This document shows, in pieces, positions 54,823 through 63,896 of a DNA stretch of 64,000 nt. Numbering within the stretch: the first letter of the stretch is position 1; each line of letters starts with the position of its first letter. The position numbers and the translations under genes were made by a program. This DNA is from CAVSMC01 sp963728935. GTDB lineage: Bacteria; Pseudomonadota; Gammaproteobacteria; Burkholderiales; Casimicrobiaceae. The notes beneath the pieces are model-generated. The model worked only from the letters and a program-made list of their open reading frames with translations. It did no database searches and had not been told where the DNA came from. Location: the NCBI GenBank assembly GCA_963728935.1, contig CAVSMC010000012.1, forward strand, positions 424,848-488,847, written 5' to 3'.

Positions 54823-55455
54823 ATGACCGACTCCGGCAAACGCGAGCCGCTGACGCTCAGGCGCTGGTCGCAGCGAAAGCTCGCCGCGGCGCACGAGGCG
54901 CAATCGAAAGCGGCGCAGCCACCGGAGCCGACGGGCACTGTTGCGCCGCCGCCTTCGCCGGATACGCCCGCACCGCAAGCGGTCGCCGGCGATCCACCGC
55001 GCGAGCTGCCGCCGGTCGATTCGTTGTCGATCGACTCCGATTTCACCGCGTTCATGCGACCCGACGTCGATGAATCGCTCAAGCGCGGTGCGTTGCGCAA
55101 GCTTTTCAGCGATCCGCGCTTCAACGTCATGGATGGTCTCGACGTCTATATCGACGACTATTCGAAGCCCGATCCGATCGCTCCCGAAGTCGTTCGGCAG
55201 CTGATGCAGGCGCGCTACATCTTCGATCCGCCGGCCACGCGCGTCACCGCCAGCGGCCACGTGGAAGACGTGCCCCCTGACGAGGCCGCGGCCATGGTGG
55301 CAGCGCAGGACGCGCCGAGCGGCGAGCTGCCCGCCGCGGTCGAGGCTGAAACGCTTGCCGCGAACCAAGCCCGCGGACGGGCGCCCGAACCGGCGGCGGC
55401 GGCGCAGCCGGCGGACGCCCCGGCGGCGCGCGACGTCGATTCGCCATCGCGATGA
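54823..55455 (+). CDS. DUF3306 family protein of formate dehydrogenase loci
   Basis: Function unknown; the usual companion of DUF3305. Of 210 residues, the N terminus has LTLRRWSQRKLAA (about 10-22), then a Pro/Ala-rich linker. The conserved core DFTAFMRPDVDESLKRGALR (about 74-93) with FNVMDGLDVYIDDYSKPD is followed by an Ala/Pro-rich tail. Soluble. Its TGA overlaps the next ATG as ATGA. Confidence 0.82.
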   Translation: MTDSGKREPLTLRRWSQRKLAAAHEAQSKAAQPPEPTGTVAPPPSPDTPAPQAVAGDPPRELPPVDSLSIDSDFTAFMRPDVDESLKRGALRKLFSDPRFNVMDGLDVYIDDYSKPDPIAPEVVRQLMQARYIFDPPATRVTASGHVEDVPPDEAAAMVAAQDAPSGELPAAVEAETLAANQARGRAPEPAAAAQPADAPAARDVDSPSR

Positions 55456-57527
55456 CGTTCGCCGACAAGAAGCTCCATCTGTGCTCGTGCAACGGCACGA
55501 TGCCGCTCGACGCGAAAGCGCTTGGCGCAACGCTCGGTCTCGACGGAGCGCCGCCGGTGCGCACGACGCTCTGCCAGAAGGAGCTCGGGCTCTTCGCCGA
55601 CCATGCGTCGGGCGACGTCGTCGTCGCCTGCACGCAGGAAGCGCGACTTTTCGGCGACGTCGCCGAGGAGGGCGGGCGCACGCAGACGATCCGTTTCGTC
55701 AACATTCGCGAGACCGGCGGCTGGTCGGCGGAAGCGACAGCCGCGACACCGAAGATCGCGGCGCTGCTCGCGCTCGCCGGATTGCCCGATCCCGATCCGG
55801 TGCCGAAGGTGACGTACCGGTCGTCGGGCCAGTTGCTGATCGTCGGCCCGGCCGACGCGGCGCTGCACTGGGCGGACGCGCTAGGCACGCAGCTCGCGGT
55901 GACCGTGCTCGTCACGGGACGGGCGACCGGCGGCGAGCTACCCGCTGTGCGCACGTATCCGATCCATTCGGGATCGCTCGCGAAGCTCGGCGGTTGGCTC
56001 GGCGCGTTCGACGCCGAATGGACGCAGGACAATCCGATCGATCTGGATCTTTGCACGCGTTGCAATGCGTGCATCAATGCATGTCCCGAGCACGCGATCG
56101 ATTTCTCGTACCAGATCGATCTCGATCGCTGCCGCGATCATCGCGCTTGCGTCGCCGCGTGCGGCGCCGCCGCGGCGATCGATTTCGACCGCCGCGAACG
56201 GACCAGAAGCGAGCGCTTCGATCTCGTGCTCGATCTCGCTCGCGAGCCTTCGCTGCGAATGAGTCAGCCGCCGCAGGGCTATTTCGCGCCCGGTGTCGAC
56301 CCGGTTGCGCAGGCGCGCGCCGTCGTCGAAATCGCGTCGATGGTCGGCGAGTTCGAGAAGCCGAAGTACTTCGACTACAAGGCGTCGATCTGCGCGCACA
56401 GCCGTTCGCAGAAAGTCGGCTGCAGCAAGTGCATCGACGTCTGCTCGACCGATGCGATCGCCGCCGACGGCGACGGCATCAAAGTCGAGCCGCATCTTTG
56501 CATGGGCTGCGGCGGTTGCGCGACCGTGTGCCCGTCCGGCGCGCTGTCGTACGCGTACCCGGCGGTCCCCGATCTCGCGCGCCGACTGAAGACGACGATG
56601 TCGACGTACGCGGCGGCCGGTGGCCGCGACGCCTGCCTGCTGCTGCACGGCGCAGACGGCGCCGCCGCGCTCGCGCGCCTCGCACGGCGCGGACGCGGGC
56701 TGCCGGCGCGCGTGATTCCGCTCGAGTTGCATCACGTCGCCTCGGTGGGCGTCGATGTCTGGCTATCGGCGCTCGCCTACGGCGCCACCGAGGTCGTCGT
56801 ATTGGCGACCGGCAGCGAAGCGCCGGAGTATCGGAACGCGCTGCAAAGCCAGATGGCGATTGCCGACGCCGTCGCGCAAGGGCTCGGTTATCAGGGTCGG
56901 CATTTTCGCGTCGTCGACGCGCACGATGTCGCAGCGCTCGAGCAGGCGCTTTGGAATGTGCCGCCGTCGCTCGGTGTTCGCGTTGCAGCCACGTTTGCCG
57001 GCACGCGCGAGAAGCGCACGACCGCAGCGCTCGCGATCGAGCATCTCGCGCAGCACGCGCCCGTTCCGCAGGCGCGGATTGCGCTGCCGGCCGGAGCGCC
57101 GTTCGGAGCGATCGACGTCGACCGCGACGCCTGCACGATGTGTCTCGCGTGCGTCGGATCGTGTCCGGTCGGCGCGCTTCTCGACAATCCGGAAACACCG
57201 CAGTTGCGCTTCATCGAGTCGAAATGCGTGCAATGCGGTCTGTGCCGCGAGACCTGCCCCGAGGACGCGATCGCGCTCGTGCCGCAGCTCGACCTCACGC
57301 CGGCGGCGCGCTCGCCGCGGGTGCTGAACGAGGCGGCGATTTTCCAATGCGTTGCCTGCGGCAAGCCGCTCGGCACCGAGAAGATGGTCGGTGCGATGCT
57401 CGCGAAGCTCGCCGGGCATTCGATGTTCGCGGCGCCGGGTGCGCTCGACCGGCTGAAGATGTGCGCGGACTGCCGCGTCGTCGACCTGATCAAGAACGAG
57501 AAGAGCGTCGACATCCGCGACCTTTGA
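55452..57527 (+). CDS. Poly-4Fe-4S ferredoxin-like protein of the FDH island
   Basis: A 691-residue cytosolic electron carrier. Cluster motifs in order are CTRCNACINACPEHA (from about C201), CRDHRACVAAC (about 226-236), CSKCIDVCSTDAI (about 328), CMGCGGCATVCPSGA (about 348), CTMCLACVGSCPVGA (from C560) and CVQCGLCRETCPEDA (about 592), plus extra cysteines near both ends (LHLCSCNGT, FQCVACGKP). A MvhD-like fold segment (VGVDVWLSALAYGATEVVV) lies at about 435-453. It has no signal peptide. It may link the FDH reaction or its maturation to a cytosolic redox partner; the exact role is unknown. Confidence 0.82.
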   Translation: MTFADKKLHLCSCNGTMPLDAKALGATLGLDGAPPVRTTLCQKELGLFADHASGDVVVACTQEARLFGDVAEEGGRTQTIRFVNIRETGGWSAEATAATPKIAALLALAGLPDPDPVPKVTYRSSGQLLIVGPADAALHWADALGTQLAVTVLVTGRATGGELPAVRTYPIHSGSLAKLGGWLGAFDAEWTQDNPIDLDLCTRCNACINACPEHAIDFSYQIDLDRCRDHRACVAACGAAAAIDFDRRERTRSERFDLVLDLAREPSLRMSQPPQGYFAPGVDPVAQARAVVEIASMVGEFEKPKYFDYKASICAHSRSQKVGCSKCIDVCSTDAIAADGDGIKVEPHLCMGCGGCATVCPSGALSYAYPAVPDLARRLKTTMSTYAAAGGRDACLLLHGADGAAALARLARRGRGLPARVIPLELHHVASVGVDVWLSALAYGATEVVVLATGSEAPEYRNALQSQMAIADAVAQGLGYQGRHFRVVDAHDVAALEQALWNVPPSLGVRVAATFAGTREKRTTAALAIEHLAQHAPVPQARIALPAGAPFGAIDVDRDACTMCLACVGSCPVGALLDNPETPQLRFIESKCVQCGLCRETCPEDAIALVPQLDLTPAARSPRVLNEAAIFQCVACGKPLGTEKMVGAMLAKLAGHSMFAAPGALDRLKMCADCRVVDLIKNEKSVDIRDL

Positions 57528-57529
57528 CG

Positions 57530-58183
57530 ATGGATTCGGCCGCCGTCACCTTCTCGCACCGGATCGAGCCCGAGGACCAGGCGCGCGCCGATTTCTACGC
57601 GCTGCTCGGGCGCCTGTTCGCCGAAGCGCCCGACCGGGCGCTGCTCGGCGCGATCGCGGCAGCGCCGCCGCTTGCGCCGGCAACGATCCTCGATCCCGAA
57701 TCGGCAGCCCCCGCCGAGCGGCTCGCCGCTTCGTGGGATGCGCTGCGCGCGGCGAGCGCCGCGATGGATGCCGACGCCGCGAAGGTCGAGTACGACGCGC
57801 TCTTCATCGGCGTCGGCAAGAGCGAGGTCAACCTTCACGCCTCGCATTGGCTGACAGGATTCATGATGGAGAAACCGCTTGCCGACGTGCGCACCGCGCT
57901 CGCGCGACTCGATATCGGCCGCGAGCCGATCGCAACGTTGGTCGAGGACCACTTTTCCCCCCTCTGCGAAGTGATGCGTCTGTTGATTACAGGACGCGAC
58001 GACCGGCGTCCGGCCTCTATCGCCGAGCAGCGGGCGTTCTTTGAGCGTTTTCTCATGACATGGTCATCGCGATGCTGCGCCGCAATATCACAACATCCTA
58101 TTGCCAACTATTACCGACGAGTAGGACAATTCGCCGATGCATTCCTGACGATCGAACGTGACGCGCTCGTCTTGGATACATAA
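57530..58183 (+). CDS. TorD/DmsD-like molybdoenzyme chaperone
   Basis: A 217-residue all-helical protein of the TorD family, expected to hold the FDH alpha subunit or its Tat signal until cofactor insertion. Typical parts are RADFYALLGRLFAEAPDRAL (about 19-38), EYDALFIGVGKSEVNLHASH (about 85-104) and EDHFSPLCEVMRLLI (about 138-152). It starts 2 nt after the ferredoxin stop and lies upstream of the structural genes. Confidence 0.85.
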   Translation: MDSAAVTFSHRIEPEDQARADFYALLGRLFAEAPDRALLGAIAAAPPLAPATILDPESAAPAERLAASWDALRAASAAMDADAAKVEYDALFIGVGKSEVNLHASHWLTGFMMEKPLADVRTALARLDIGREPIATLVEDHFSPLCEVMRLLITGRDDRRPASIAEQRAFFERFLMTWSSRCCAAISQHPIANYYRRVGQFADAFLTIERDALVLDT

Positions 58184-58224
58184 ATACTAGGTCACACGAT
58201 CACGGCAGTCCTTGGAGGTCCCGC

Positions 58225-58485
58225 ATGCGTCATCCCTCGCGTAGCAACGCTAGCGCGCCCGTTGCGGCTGCGCGCAACGATTCTTCTTCGCCTGTCGAAA
58301 CGAAGGTCGATCCCCGGCGTCGGCGCTTCCTGTTCACTCTCGGCGCGGGAAGCGCGAGCGCCGTCGCGCTCGGCGCTGCTCCGACGGCCGTTGCGTGCGG
58401 CGATCCGCCGCCGGCGGACGATACGGCCGCCGGCTATCGCGTGACCGACCACGTGCGCGACTACTACCGCACCGCGAAGATCTAG
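58225..58485 (+). CDS. Formate dehydrogenase-region Tat signal protein
   Basis: The 86-residue protein has a clear twin-arginine signal, RRRRFLFTLGAGSASAVALG (about 31-50), and a short mature part ending YRVTDHVRDYYRTAKI. It matches the small formate_TAT type (TIGR02811) found beside fdh genes. Function unknown; an export escort for cofactor-less partners has been imagined for such proteins, without proof. RBS TTGGAGGT precedes it. Confidence 0.85.
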   Translation: MRHPSRSNASAPVAAARNDSSSPVETKVDPRRRRFLFTLGAGSASAVALGAAPTAVACGDPPPADDTAAGYRVTDHVRDYYRTAKI

Positions 58486-58494
58486 GAGACGACG

Positions 58495-61392
58495 ATGCTC
58501 CTCACGAAAAAGAGCGAAGGCGTTCCGAGCGCAGGCCCTCGACTGCGCAGGATGCTGGGTGCGCACATCGCGACGATGGATCGGCGCGCGTTTCTCAAGC
58601 GGTCGGGACTCGTCGCCGGAGCGGGCGCGTTCGCGAGCCAGCTTCCGTACGGAACGATCGGCAAGGCGCAGGCGAACGGCGAAGGCGCGAAGGCCGAAGT
58701 CAAGCGCACCGTGTGCACGCACTGCTCGGTCGGCTGCTCGGTCGACGCCACCGTCGAGAACGGCGTGTGGACGCGCCAGGACCCGGTCTTCGATTCGCCG
58801 CTTAACCTCGGCGCGCACTGCGCGAAGGGTGCGTCGGTGCGCGAGCACGGCCACGGCGAGCATCGGCTCAAGGCGCCGATGAAGCTCGTCGACGGCAAGT
58901 GGACGAAGATCTCGTGGGAGCAGGCGATCAACGAGGTCGGCGACAAGCTCGCGGCGATCAAGAAGGAAGCCGGTCCCGACGCCGTGTTCTGGGTCGGCAG
59001 CTCCAAGCATTCGAACGAGCAGTCGTACCTGATGCGCAAGTTCGTGTCGTTCTTCGGCAGCAACAACTGCGACCACCAGGCGCGCATCTGCCACTCGACG
59101 ACCGTCGCCGGCGTAGCCAACACGTGGGGCTACGGCGCGATGACGAACTCGTACAACGACATGCAGAACACGAAGTGCGCGATGTACATCGGCAGCAACG
59201 CCGCCGAGGCGCACCCGGTGTCGATGCTGCACATGCTGCACGCGAAGGAGAGCGGCGCGCGCATGATCGTCGTCGACCCGCGCTTCACGCGCACGGCGGC
59301 GAAGGCCGATACGTACGTTCGCCTCCGCTCGGGCACGGACATCCCGTTCGTGTTCGGGATGCTCTACCACATCTTCAAGAACGGCTGGGAAGACAAGCAG
59401 TACCTCCACGACCGCGTCTACGGGATGGACAAGGTCCGCGACGAGATCATGGCCAAATGGACGCCGGACAAGGTCGAGGAGGCCTGCGGCGTTCCCGAGG
59501 CGCAGGTGCTGCACGTCGCCGAGCTGATGGCGAAGAACCGCCCGTCGACCGTCGTCTGGTGCATGGGACAGACGCAGCACACGATCGGCAACGCGATCGT
59601 GCGGGCGTCATGCATCCTGCAGCTCGCGTTGGGCAACGTGGGCGTCGAGGGCGGCGGCACGAACATCTTCCGCGGCCACGACAACGTGCAGGGCGCGACC
59701 GACGTCGGCCCGAATCCGGATTCGCTGCCCGGCTATTACGGCATCGCGACCGGCTCGTGGAAGCATTGGGCCGCGGTGTGGGGCGTCGACTACGAGTGGC
59801 TGAAGAAGCAGTTCGCCTCGCAGGCGATGATGGAGAAGTCCGGCATGACGGTGTCGCGCTGGATCGACGGCGTGCTCGAGAAGAACGAGCTGATCGACCA
59901 GGACTCGAACCTGCGCGCGCTCGTCATGTGGGGACATGCGCCGAACAGCCAGACGCGCGGCAAGGAAATGGTCGAGGCGATGAAAAAGCTCGACATGATC
60001 GTCGTCGTCGACCCGTATCCATCGGCGACCGCCTCGATGGCGGCGATGGTGCGCAAGGACGGCGTCTATCTCCTTCCGGCGGCGACGCAGTTCGAGACCT
60101 CGGGCTCGGTCACGGCGTCGAATCGCTCGATCCAGTGGCGCGAGCGCGTGATCAGCCCGCTGTTCGAGTCGCAGACCGACCACGCGATCATGCTCGCGTT
60201 CGCGAAGAAGTGGGGCTGGGACAAGGAGTTCGCGAAGAATTACGAGATGTGGAAGCCCGATGCGAACAAGCTCGAGGAGCCCACGCCCGAGAGCATCCTG
60301 AAGGAGATCAACCGAGGGACGTGGACGATCGGCTACACCGGACAATCGCCCGAGCGGCTGAAGCTGCACATGAAGAACCAGCAGACGTTCGACGTGAAGT
60401 CGTTGCGCGCGAAAGGCGGCCCATGTGACGGCGACTACTACGGTCTGCCATGGCCCTGCTACGGAACGCCCGAGCTCAAGCATCCGGGCTCGCCGAACCT
60501 CTACCAGACGTCGCGCCACGTGATGGACGGCGGCGGCAACTTCCGCGCGAACTTCGGCGTCGAGCGTGACGGAGTCAATCTGCTCGCCGAGGACGGCTCG
60601 TGTTCGAAGGGCGCCGATCTGACGACCGGCTACCCCGAATTCGATCACGTCCTGATGAAGAAGCTCGGATGGTGGGACGAGCTGACGGATGCCGAGAAGA
60701 AGGCGGCAGAGGGCAAGAACTGGAAGACCGATCTTTCTGGAGGCATCCAGCGCGTCGTGCTGAAGAACCACGGCTGCTACCCGTTCGGCAACGCCAAGGC
60801 GCGCGCGGTCGTGTGGAACTTCCCCGACGCGATCCCGCAGCACCGCGAGCCGCTGTACTCGCCGCGTCCGGATCTCGTTGCGAAGTACCCGACGCATGAC
60901 GACAAGAAGGCGTTCTGGCGCCTGCCGACGCTGTACAAGACCGTGCAGGAGAAGAACAAGGACATCTCGAGGGAATTTCCTCTCGTGCTCACCAGCGGGA
61001 GGCTCGTCGAATACGAGGGTGGCGGCGAGGAGACGCGCTCGAATCCGTGGCTCGCCGAGCTGCAGCAGGACAACTTCGTCGAGATCAACCCGAAAGACGC
61101 GAACGACCGCGCCATTCGAGACGGCGAATACGTCTGGGTGAAGACGCCGACCGGTGCGCAGATCAAGGTGAAGGCGATGGTGACCGATCGCGTCGCGTCG
61201 GGCACGACGTTCATCCCGTTCCACTTTTCGGGATGGTGGATGGGCAAGGACATGCTGCAGTACTACCCCGAGGGCTCGGCACCGATTACCCGCGGCGAAG
61301 CGGTCAATACCGCGACCACCTACGGCTACGACTCGGTGACGATGATGCAGGAATCGAAGACGACGCTGTGCCAGGTCGCCAAGCTGGCGTAA
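58495..61392 (+). CDS. fdhA: Formate dehydrogenase, catalytic alpha subunit (Mo/W-bisMGD, Cys type)
   Basis: Oxidises formate to CO2 in the periplasm. The 965 residues begin with an extended Tat signal (DRRAFLKRSGLVAGAGA, RR at 30-31). The 4Fe-4S ligands are C74, C77, C81 and C109. The metal ligand is C199 followed by H200 in RICHSTTVAG, where E. coli FdnG has selenocysteine; no in-frame UGA occurs. NIFRGHDNVQGATDVGPNPD and the C-terminal HFSGWWMG are FDH-N-like. The 28 residues before the Tat motif are unusual, and the ATG at 58588 could be the start instead. Symbol by analogy. Confidence 0.93.
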   Translation: MLLTKKSEGVPSAGPRLRRMLGAHIATMDRRAFLKRSGLVAGAGAFASQLPYGTIGKAQANGEGAKAEVKRTVCTHCSVGCSVDATVENGVWTRQDPVFDSPLNLGAHCAKGASVREHGHGEHRLKAPMKLVDGKWTKISWEQAINEVGDKLAAIKKEAGPDAVFWVGSSKHSNEQSYLMRKFVSFFGSNNCDHQARICHSTTVAGVANTWGYGAMTNSYNDMQNTKCAMYIGSNAAEAHPVSMLHMLHAKESGARMIVVDPRFTRTAAKADTYVRLRSGTDIPFVFGMLYHIFKNGWEDKQYLHDRVYGMDKVRDEIMAKWTPDKVEEACGVPEAQVLHVAELMAKNRPSTVVWCMGQTQHTIGNAIVRASCILQLALGNVGVEGGGTNIFRGHDNVQGATDVGPNPDSLPGYYGIATGSWKHWAAVWGVDYEWLKKQFASQAMMEKSGMTVSRWIDGVLEKNELIDQDSNLRALVMWGHAPNSQTRGKEMVEAMKKLDMIVVVDPYPSATASMAAMVRKDGVYLLPAATQFETSGSVTASNRSIQWRERVISPLFESQTDHAIMLAFAKKWGWDKEFAKNYEMWKPDANKLEEPTPESILKEINRGTWTIGYTGQSPERLKLHMKNQQTFDVKSLRAKGGPCDGDYYGLPWPCYGTPELKHPGSPNLYQTSRHVMDGGGNFRANFGVERDGVNLLAEDGSCSKGADLTTGYPEFDHVLMKKLGWWDELTDAEKKAAEGKNWKTDLSGGIQRVVLKNHGCYPFGNAKARAVVWNFPDAIPQHREPLYSPRPDLVAKYPTHDDKKAFWRLPTLYKTVQEKNKDISREFPLVLTSGRLVEYEGGGEETRSNPWLAELQQDNFVEINPKDANDRAIRDGEYVWVKTPTGAQIKVKAMVTDRVASGTTFIPFHFSGWWMGKDMLQYYPEGSAPITRGEAVNTATTYGYDSVTMMQESKTTLCQVAKLA

Positions 61393-61413
61393 CGCGGACG
61401 CGAGGAGACAATC

Positions 61414-62076
61414 ATGGCCCGAATGAAGTTTCTGTGCGACGCCGAGCGCTGCATCGAATGCAACGGATGCGTCACCGCGTGCAAGCAGGAGCACGAAGTG
61501 CCCTGGGGTGTGAATCGCCGTCGCGTCGTGACGATCAACGACGGCGTTCCCGGCGAACGGTCGATCTCGGTCGCTTGCATGCACTGCTCGGATGCACCGT
61601 GCCAGGCGGTTTGTCCCGTCGACTGCATCTATCACACCGAAGAGGGCGTCGTGCTGCACGACAAGGACCTCTGCATCGGCTGCGGATACTGCTTCTACGC
61701 GTGCCCGTTCGGCGCGCCGCAGTTTCCGCAAGCCGGCGCGTTCGGCGTGCGCGGCAAGATGGACAAGTGCACGTTCTGCGCCGGCGGCCCCGAGGCGAAC
61801 CGCTCGGAGGAGGAGTTCAAGAAATACGGCCGTAACCGGCTCGCCGAAGGCAAGCTGCCGGCGTGCGCCGAGATGTGCTCGACCAAGGCGCTGCTCGGCG
61901 GCGACGGCGACGTGCTCGCCGACATTTACCGCGAGCGCGTCACCACGCGGGGCAAGGGCGGAGAAGTATGGGGTTGGGCGACCGCGTACGGCCTGCCGGG
62001 TGGCGCGCCCAAGCAACCTGGGATGCCGGCAGCGCCCGCACCGGCTCCGGCGCCCGCGCAAGGAGCGAAATCGTGA
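61414..62076 (+). CDS. fdhB: Formate dehydrogenase, iron-sulfur beta subunit
   Basis: A 220-residue electron-transfer subunit with four Cys-rich sets: CIECNGCVTACKQEH, CMHCSDAPCQAVCP, CIGCGYCFYACPFG, and CTFCAGG joined with CAEMC. This is the 16-Cys FdnH/DmsB arrangement of four 4Fe-4S clusters. It lacks the C-terminal membrane helix of E. coli FdnH and ends in a Pro/Ala tail. It has no Tat signal, so it would be carried out with the alpha subunit. The stop overlaps the next GTG. Confidence 0.93.
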   Translation: MARMKFLCDAERCIECNGCVTACKQEHEVPWGVNRRRVVTINDGVPGERSISVACMHCSDAPCQAVCPVDCIYHTEEGVVLHDKDLCIGCGYCFYACPFGAPQFPQAGAFGVRGKMDKCTFCAGGPEANRSEEEFKKYGRNRLAEGKLPACAEMCSTKALLGGDGDVLADIYRERVTTRGKGGEVWGWATAYGLPGGAPKQPGMPAAPAPAPAPAQGAKS

Positions 62077-62294
62077 TCCATCGTCTGTTCGTCATTGCCG
62101 TTGGCGTCGCGCTTGCAATCGGAGTCGCCGGGTGCGGCGAGCGCCCGCAGGTGGTCCAGTACAAGCAGGGAACCTATCAAGGCAAGCCCGACCAGCGGCC
62201 ATTTGACGGCGCGCAGTACAACGGCAGCCAGCAGGAGTGGGAGCGCGCGATCCGCACCCGCAACCAATATCAGAACGAGTACAAGCGGACGTAG
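62073..62294 (+). CDS. Small lipoprotein of the FDH operon
   Basis: A 73-residue lipoprotein: signal with GVAGC (C21), then a polar mature part, VVQYKQGTYQGKPDQRPFDG, ending RNQYQNEYKRT. GTG 62073 overlaps the beta-subunit stop as GTGA, so translation is coupled. Function unknown; its place between beta and gamma suggests a periplasmic-side accessory of the complex. Confidence 0.75.
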   Translation: MIHRLFVIAVGVALAIGVAGCGERPQVVQYKQGTYQGKPDQRPFDGAQYNGSQQEWERAIRTRNQYQNEYKRT

Positions 62295-62364
62295 CGCACG
62301 CACGATCGGCCGCGCCCCGGATGGGCCGGGCCGCGGCCCGTCGTCCGATCAAGGAGCAGTCACG

Positions 62365-63429
62365 GTGAGCTCATTTTCGAAGCACGCGATGGCAGCGTTG
62401 CTCGCTGCCGTTGCGTTCTGTGCGGCCGCGGCGTTCGCGCAGGCGCCGAACCCCGTCGACGCGAATCCGGCGCAGATGCAGCAGCAGCGGCAGGTCACGC
62501 AGCCGCTGAACAACCGGCCGGTGTGGTCTGAAGTGCGCTCGGGCGCTCCGGCGTACACGAGCGTCCAGGGACGCGAGACCAACGTGCTGATCCAGGCGGA
62601 AGGGCAGACGTGGCGCGCGGTGCGCGTGCCCATCGTGTTCTGGGGAGGATTGCTGTTCGCGCTGGCCGTGGTCGGCCTCGCCGTGTTCTACATGCTGCGT
62701 GGCGAGATGAAGGTCGAGCATCCGCGATCGGACGGTCGACTGGTCGAGCGTTTCACGCCTGCCGATCGGTACGCGCACTGGTTCGTCGCGATCGTCTGGG
62801 TCACGCTCGCGGTCACCGGGCTCATCATGTCGCTCGGCAAGGCGGTATTGCTGCCGCTGATCGGCTATACGCTGTTCTCGTGGCTCGCGACGCTGTCGAA
62901 GAACCTGCACAACTTCATCGGTCCCCTGCTCATCATCGGCGTGCCGTGGTTGTTCATCCGGTTCGTCCGCGACAACGGGATAAGCGGCGATGACGTTCGC
63001 TGGTTCACGAATATCCTCGGCTATTTCAAGGGCAAGGAATATCCGTCCGGCCGCTTCAACGCCGGCGAGAAGCTCGTGTTCTGGTTCGTGCTCGTCATCT
63101 TTTCCACGGCGCTCATCGTGACCGGCCTGATCCTGGTGTTCCCCAACTTCGATCAGACACGCCAGACGATGCAGATCGCGAACGTCGTGCACATGGTCGC
63201 CGCGTATCTCGCGATTGCGCTTGCGTGCGTGCACATCTATCTCGGCACGATCGGAATGGAAGGCGCGTACCGCGCGATGCGCGACGGCTACGTCGACGAA
63301 AGCTGGGCGGAGCATCATCACAAGCTCTGGTACGACGACGTCGCCGCCGGCAAGGCACGCCAGCATTTTGTCAATGCGGCCGATGTGCGTCGCGACGGCG
63401 GCGCTCCCGCGCGTACGAAACCGGCGTAG
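62365..63429 (+). CDS. fdhC: Formate dehydrogenase, cytochrome b gamma subunit
   Basis: The 354-residue inner-membrane subunit passes electrons from beta to quinone. A signal peptide (1-27, AFA/QAP) and a ~70-residue periplasmic stretch precede five membrane segments (about 90-110, 135-155, 175-195, 240-260, 282-302). Candidate heme His are in RYAHWFVAIVW, NLHNFIGP, NVVHMVAAYL and CVHIYLGT, as in FdnI. YVDESWAEHHHKLW is a typical FDH-gamma C-terminal feature. GTG 62365 follows AAGGAG. The N-terminal extension is longer than in E. coli. Confidence 0.92.
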   Translation: MSSFSKHAMAALLAAVAFCAAAAFAQAPNPVDANPAQMQQQRQVTQPLNNRPVWSEVRSGAPAYTSVQGRETNVLIQAEGQTWRAVRVPIVFWGGLLFALAVVGLAVFYMLRGEMKVEHPRSDGRLVERFTPADRYAHWFVAIVWVTLAVTGLIMSLGKAVLLPLIGYTLFSWLATLSKNLHNFIGPLLIIGVPWLFIRFVRDNGISGDDVRWFTNILGYFKGKEYPSGRFNAGEKLVFWFVLVIFSTALIVTGLILVFPNFDQTRQTMQIANVVHMVAAYLAIALACVHIYLGTIGMEGAYRAMRDGYVDESWAEHHHKLWYDDVAAGKARQHFVNAADVRRDGGAPARTKPA

Positions 63430-63463
63430 CGCGCCGGTTACCGAGAGACGAGGAGAACGGACG

Positions 63464-63772
63464 ATGACGACGATGCGCGCGATGATCGCGGCGGGCTTGA
63501 TCGTAGCGGTATGGGGCATTGCGGTAGCGAAGCTGCCGCCTGCGCCGCCGATGACCGACGAGCAGAAGGTCACCGCGGAGGCGAAGAAGGCCAAGGACGC
63601 CGCGGCGGCCGAAGCGGCGAAGGCTGCGCTGTTGCGCGCCGAGGACCGCGTTGCGGCGCGCTACATCGCCGAACAGAAGGCGAAGGGCAAGGTCGTCACG
63701 TCACAAATGGGTCCGGCGTCGACCGCACCGGCGAAGGCTGCCCCCGCGGCAGCCGCGGCGGGCACGAAGTAA
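63464..63772 (+). CDS. Small exported Ala/Lys-rich protein at the end of the FDH operon
   Basis: 102 residues; family not recognised. A signal peptide or membrane anchor (about 5-22) is followed by LPPAPPMTDEQKVTAEAKKA and an Ala/Lys/Glu-rich helical region, likely a coiled coil, then an Ala/Pro tail. The RBS GAGGAGAACGG is strong. The 34-nt gap after gamma and the terminator behind it make it the last gene of the operon. Confidence 0.65.
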   Translation: MTTMRAMIAAGLIVAVWGIAVAKLPPAPPMTDEQKVTAEAKKAKDAAAAEAAKAALLRAEDRVAARYIAEQKAKGKVVTSQMGPASTAPAKAAPAAAAAGTK

Positions 63773-63812
63773 GCGAACATCGTCGTTCCGCCCGCGCGGC
63801 GGGATTCGAATG

Positions 63813-63838
63813 AACGGGGACTTCGGTTCCCGTTTTCG
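63813..63838 (+). terminator. Intrinsic terminator of the FDH operon
   Basis: AACGGGGAC (63813-63821), tetraloop TTCG, GTTCCCGTT (63826-63834), then TTCGTT. A 9-bp stem with one G-T wobble and the very stable UUCG loop. Confidence 0.85.
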
Positions 63839-63896
63839 TTGCGTGCTCTCGAGGGTTTAGGGGCGCGCCAGTCTTCGGGCGACGTGGTGCGTCGCG

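Noticed and set aside
59089..59094. Possible selenocysteine in the formate dehydrogenase
   Set aside because: The metal-ligand codon is TGC (Cys199), not TGA; no recoding is needed.
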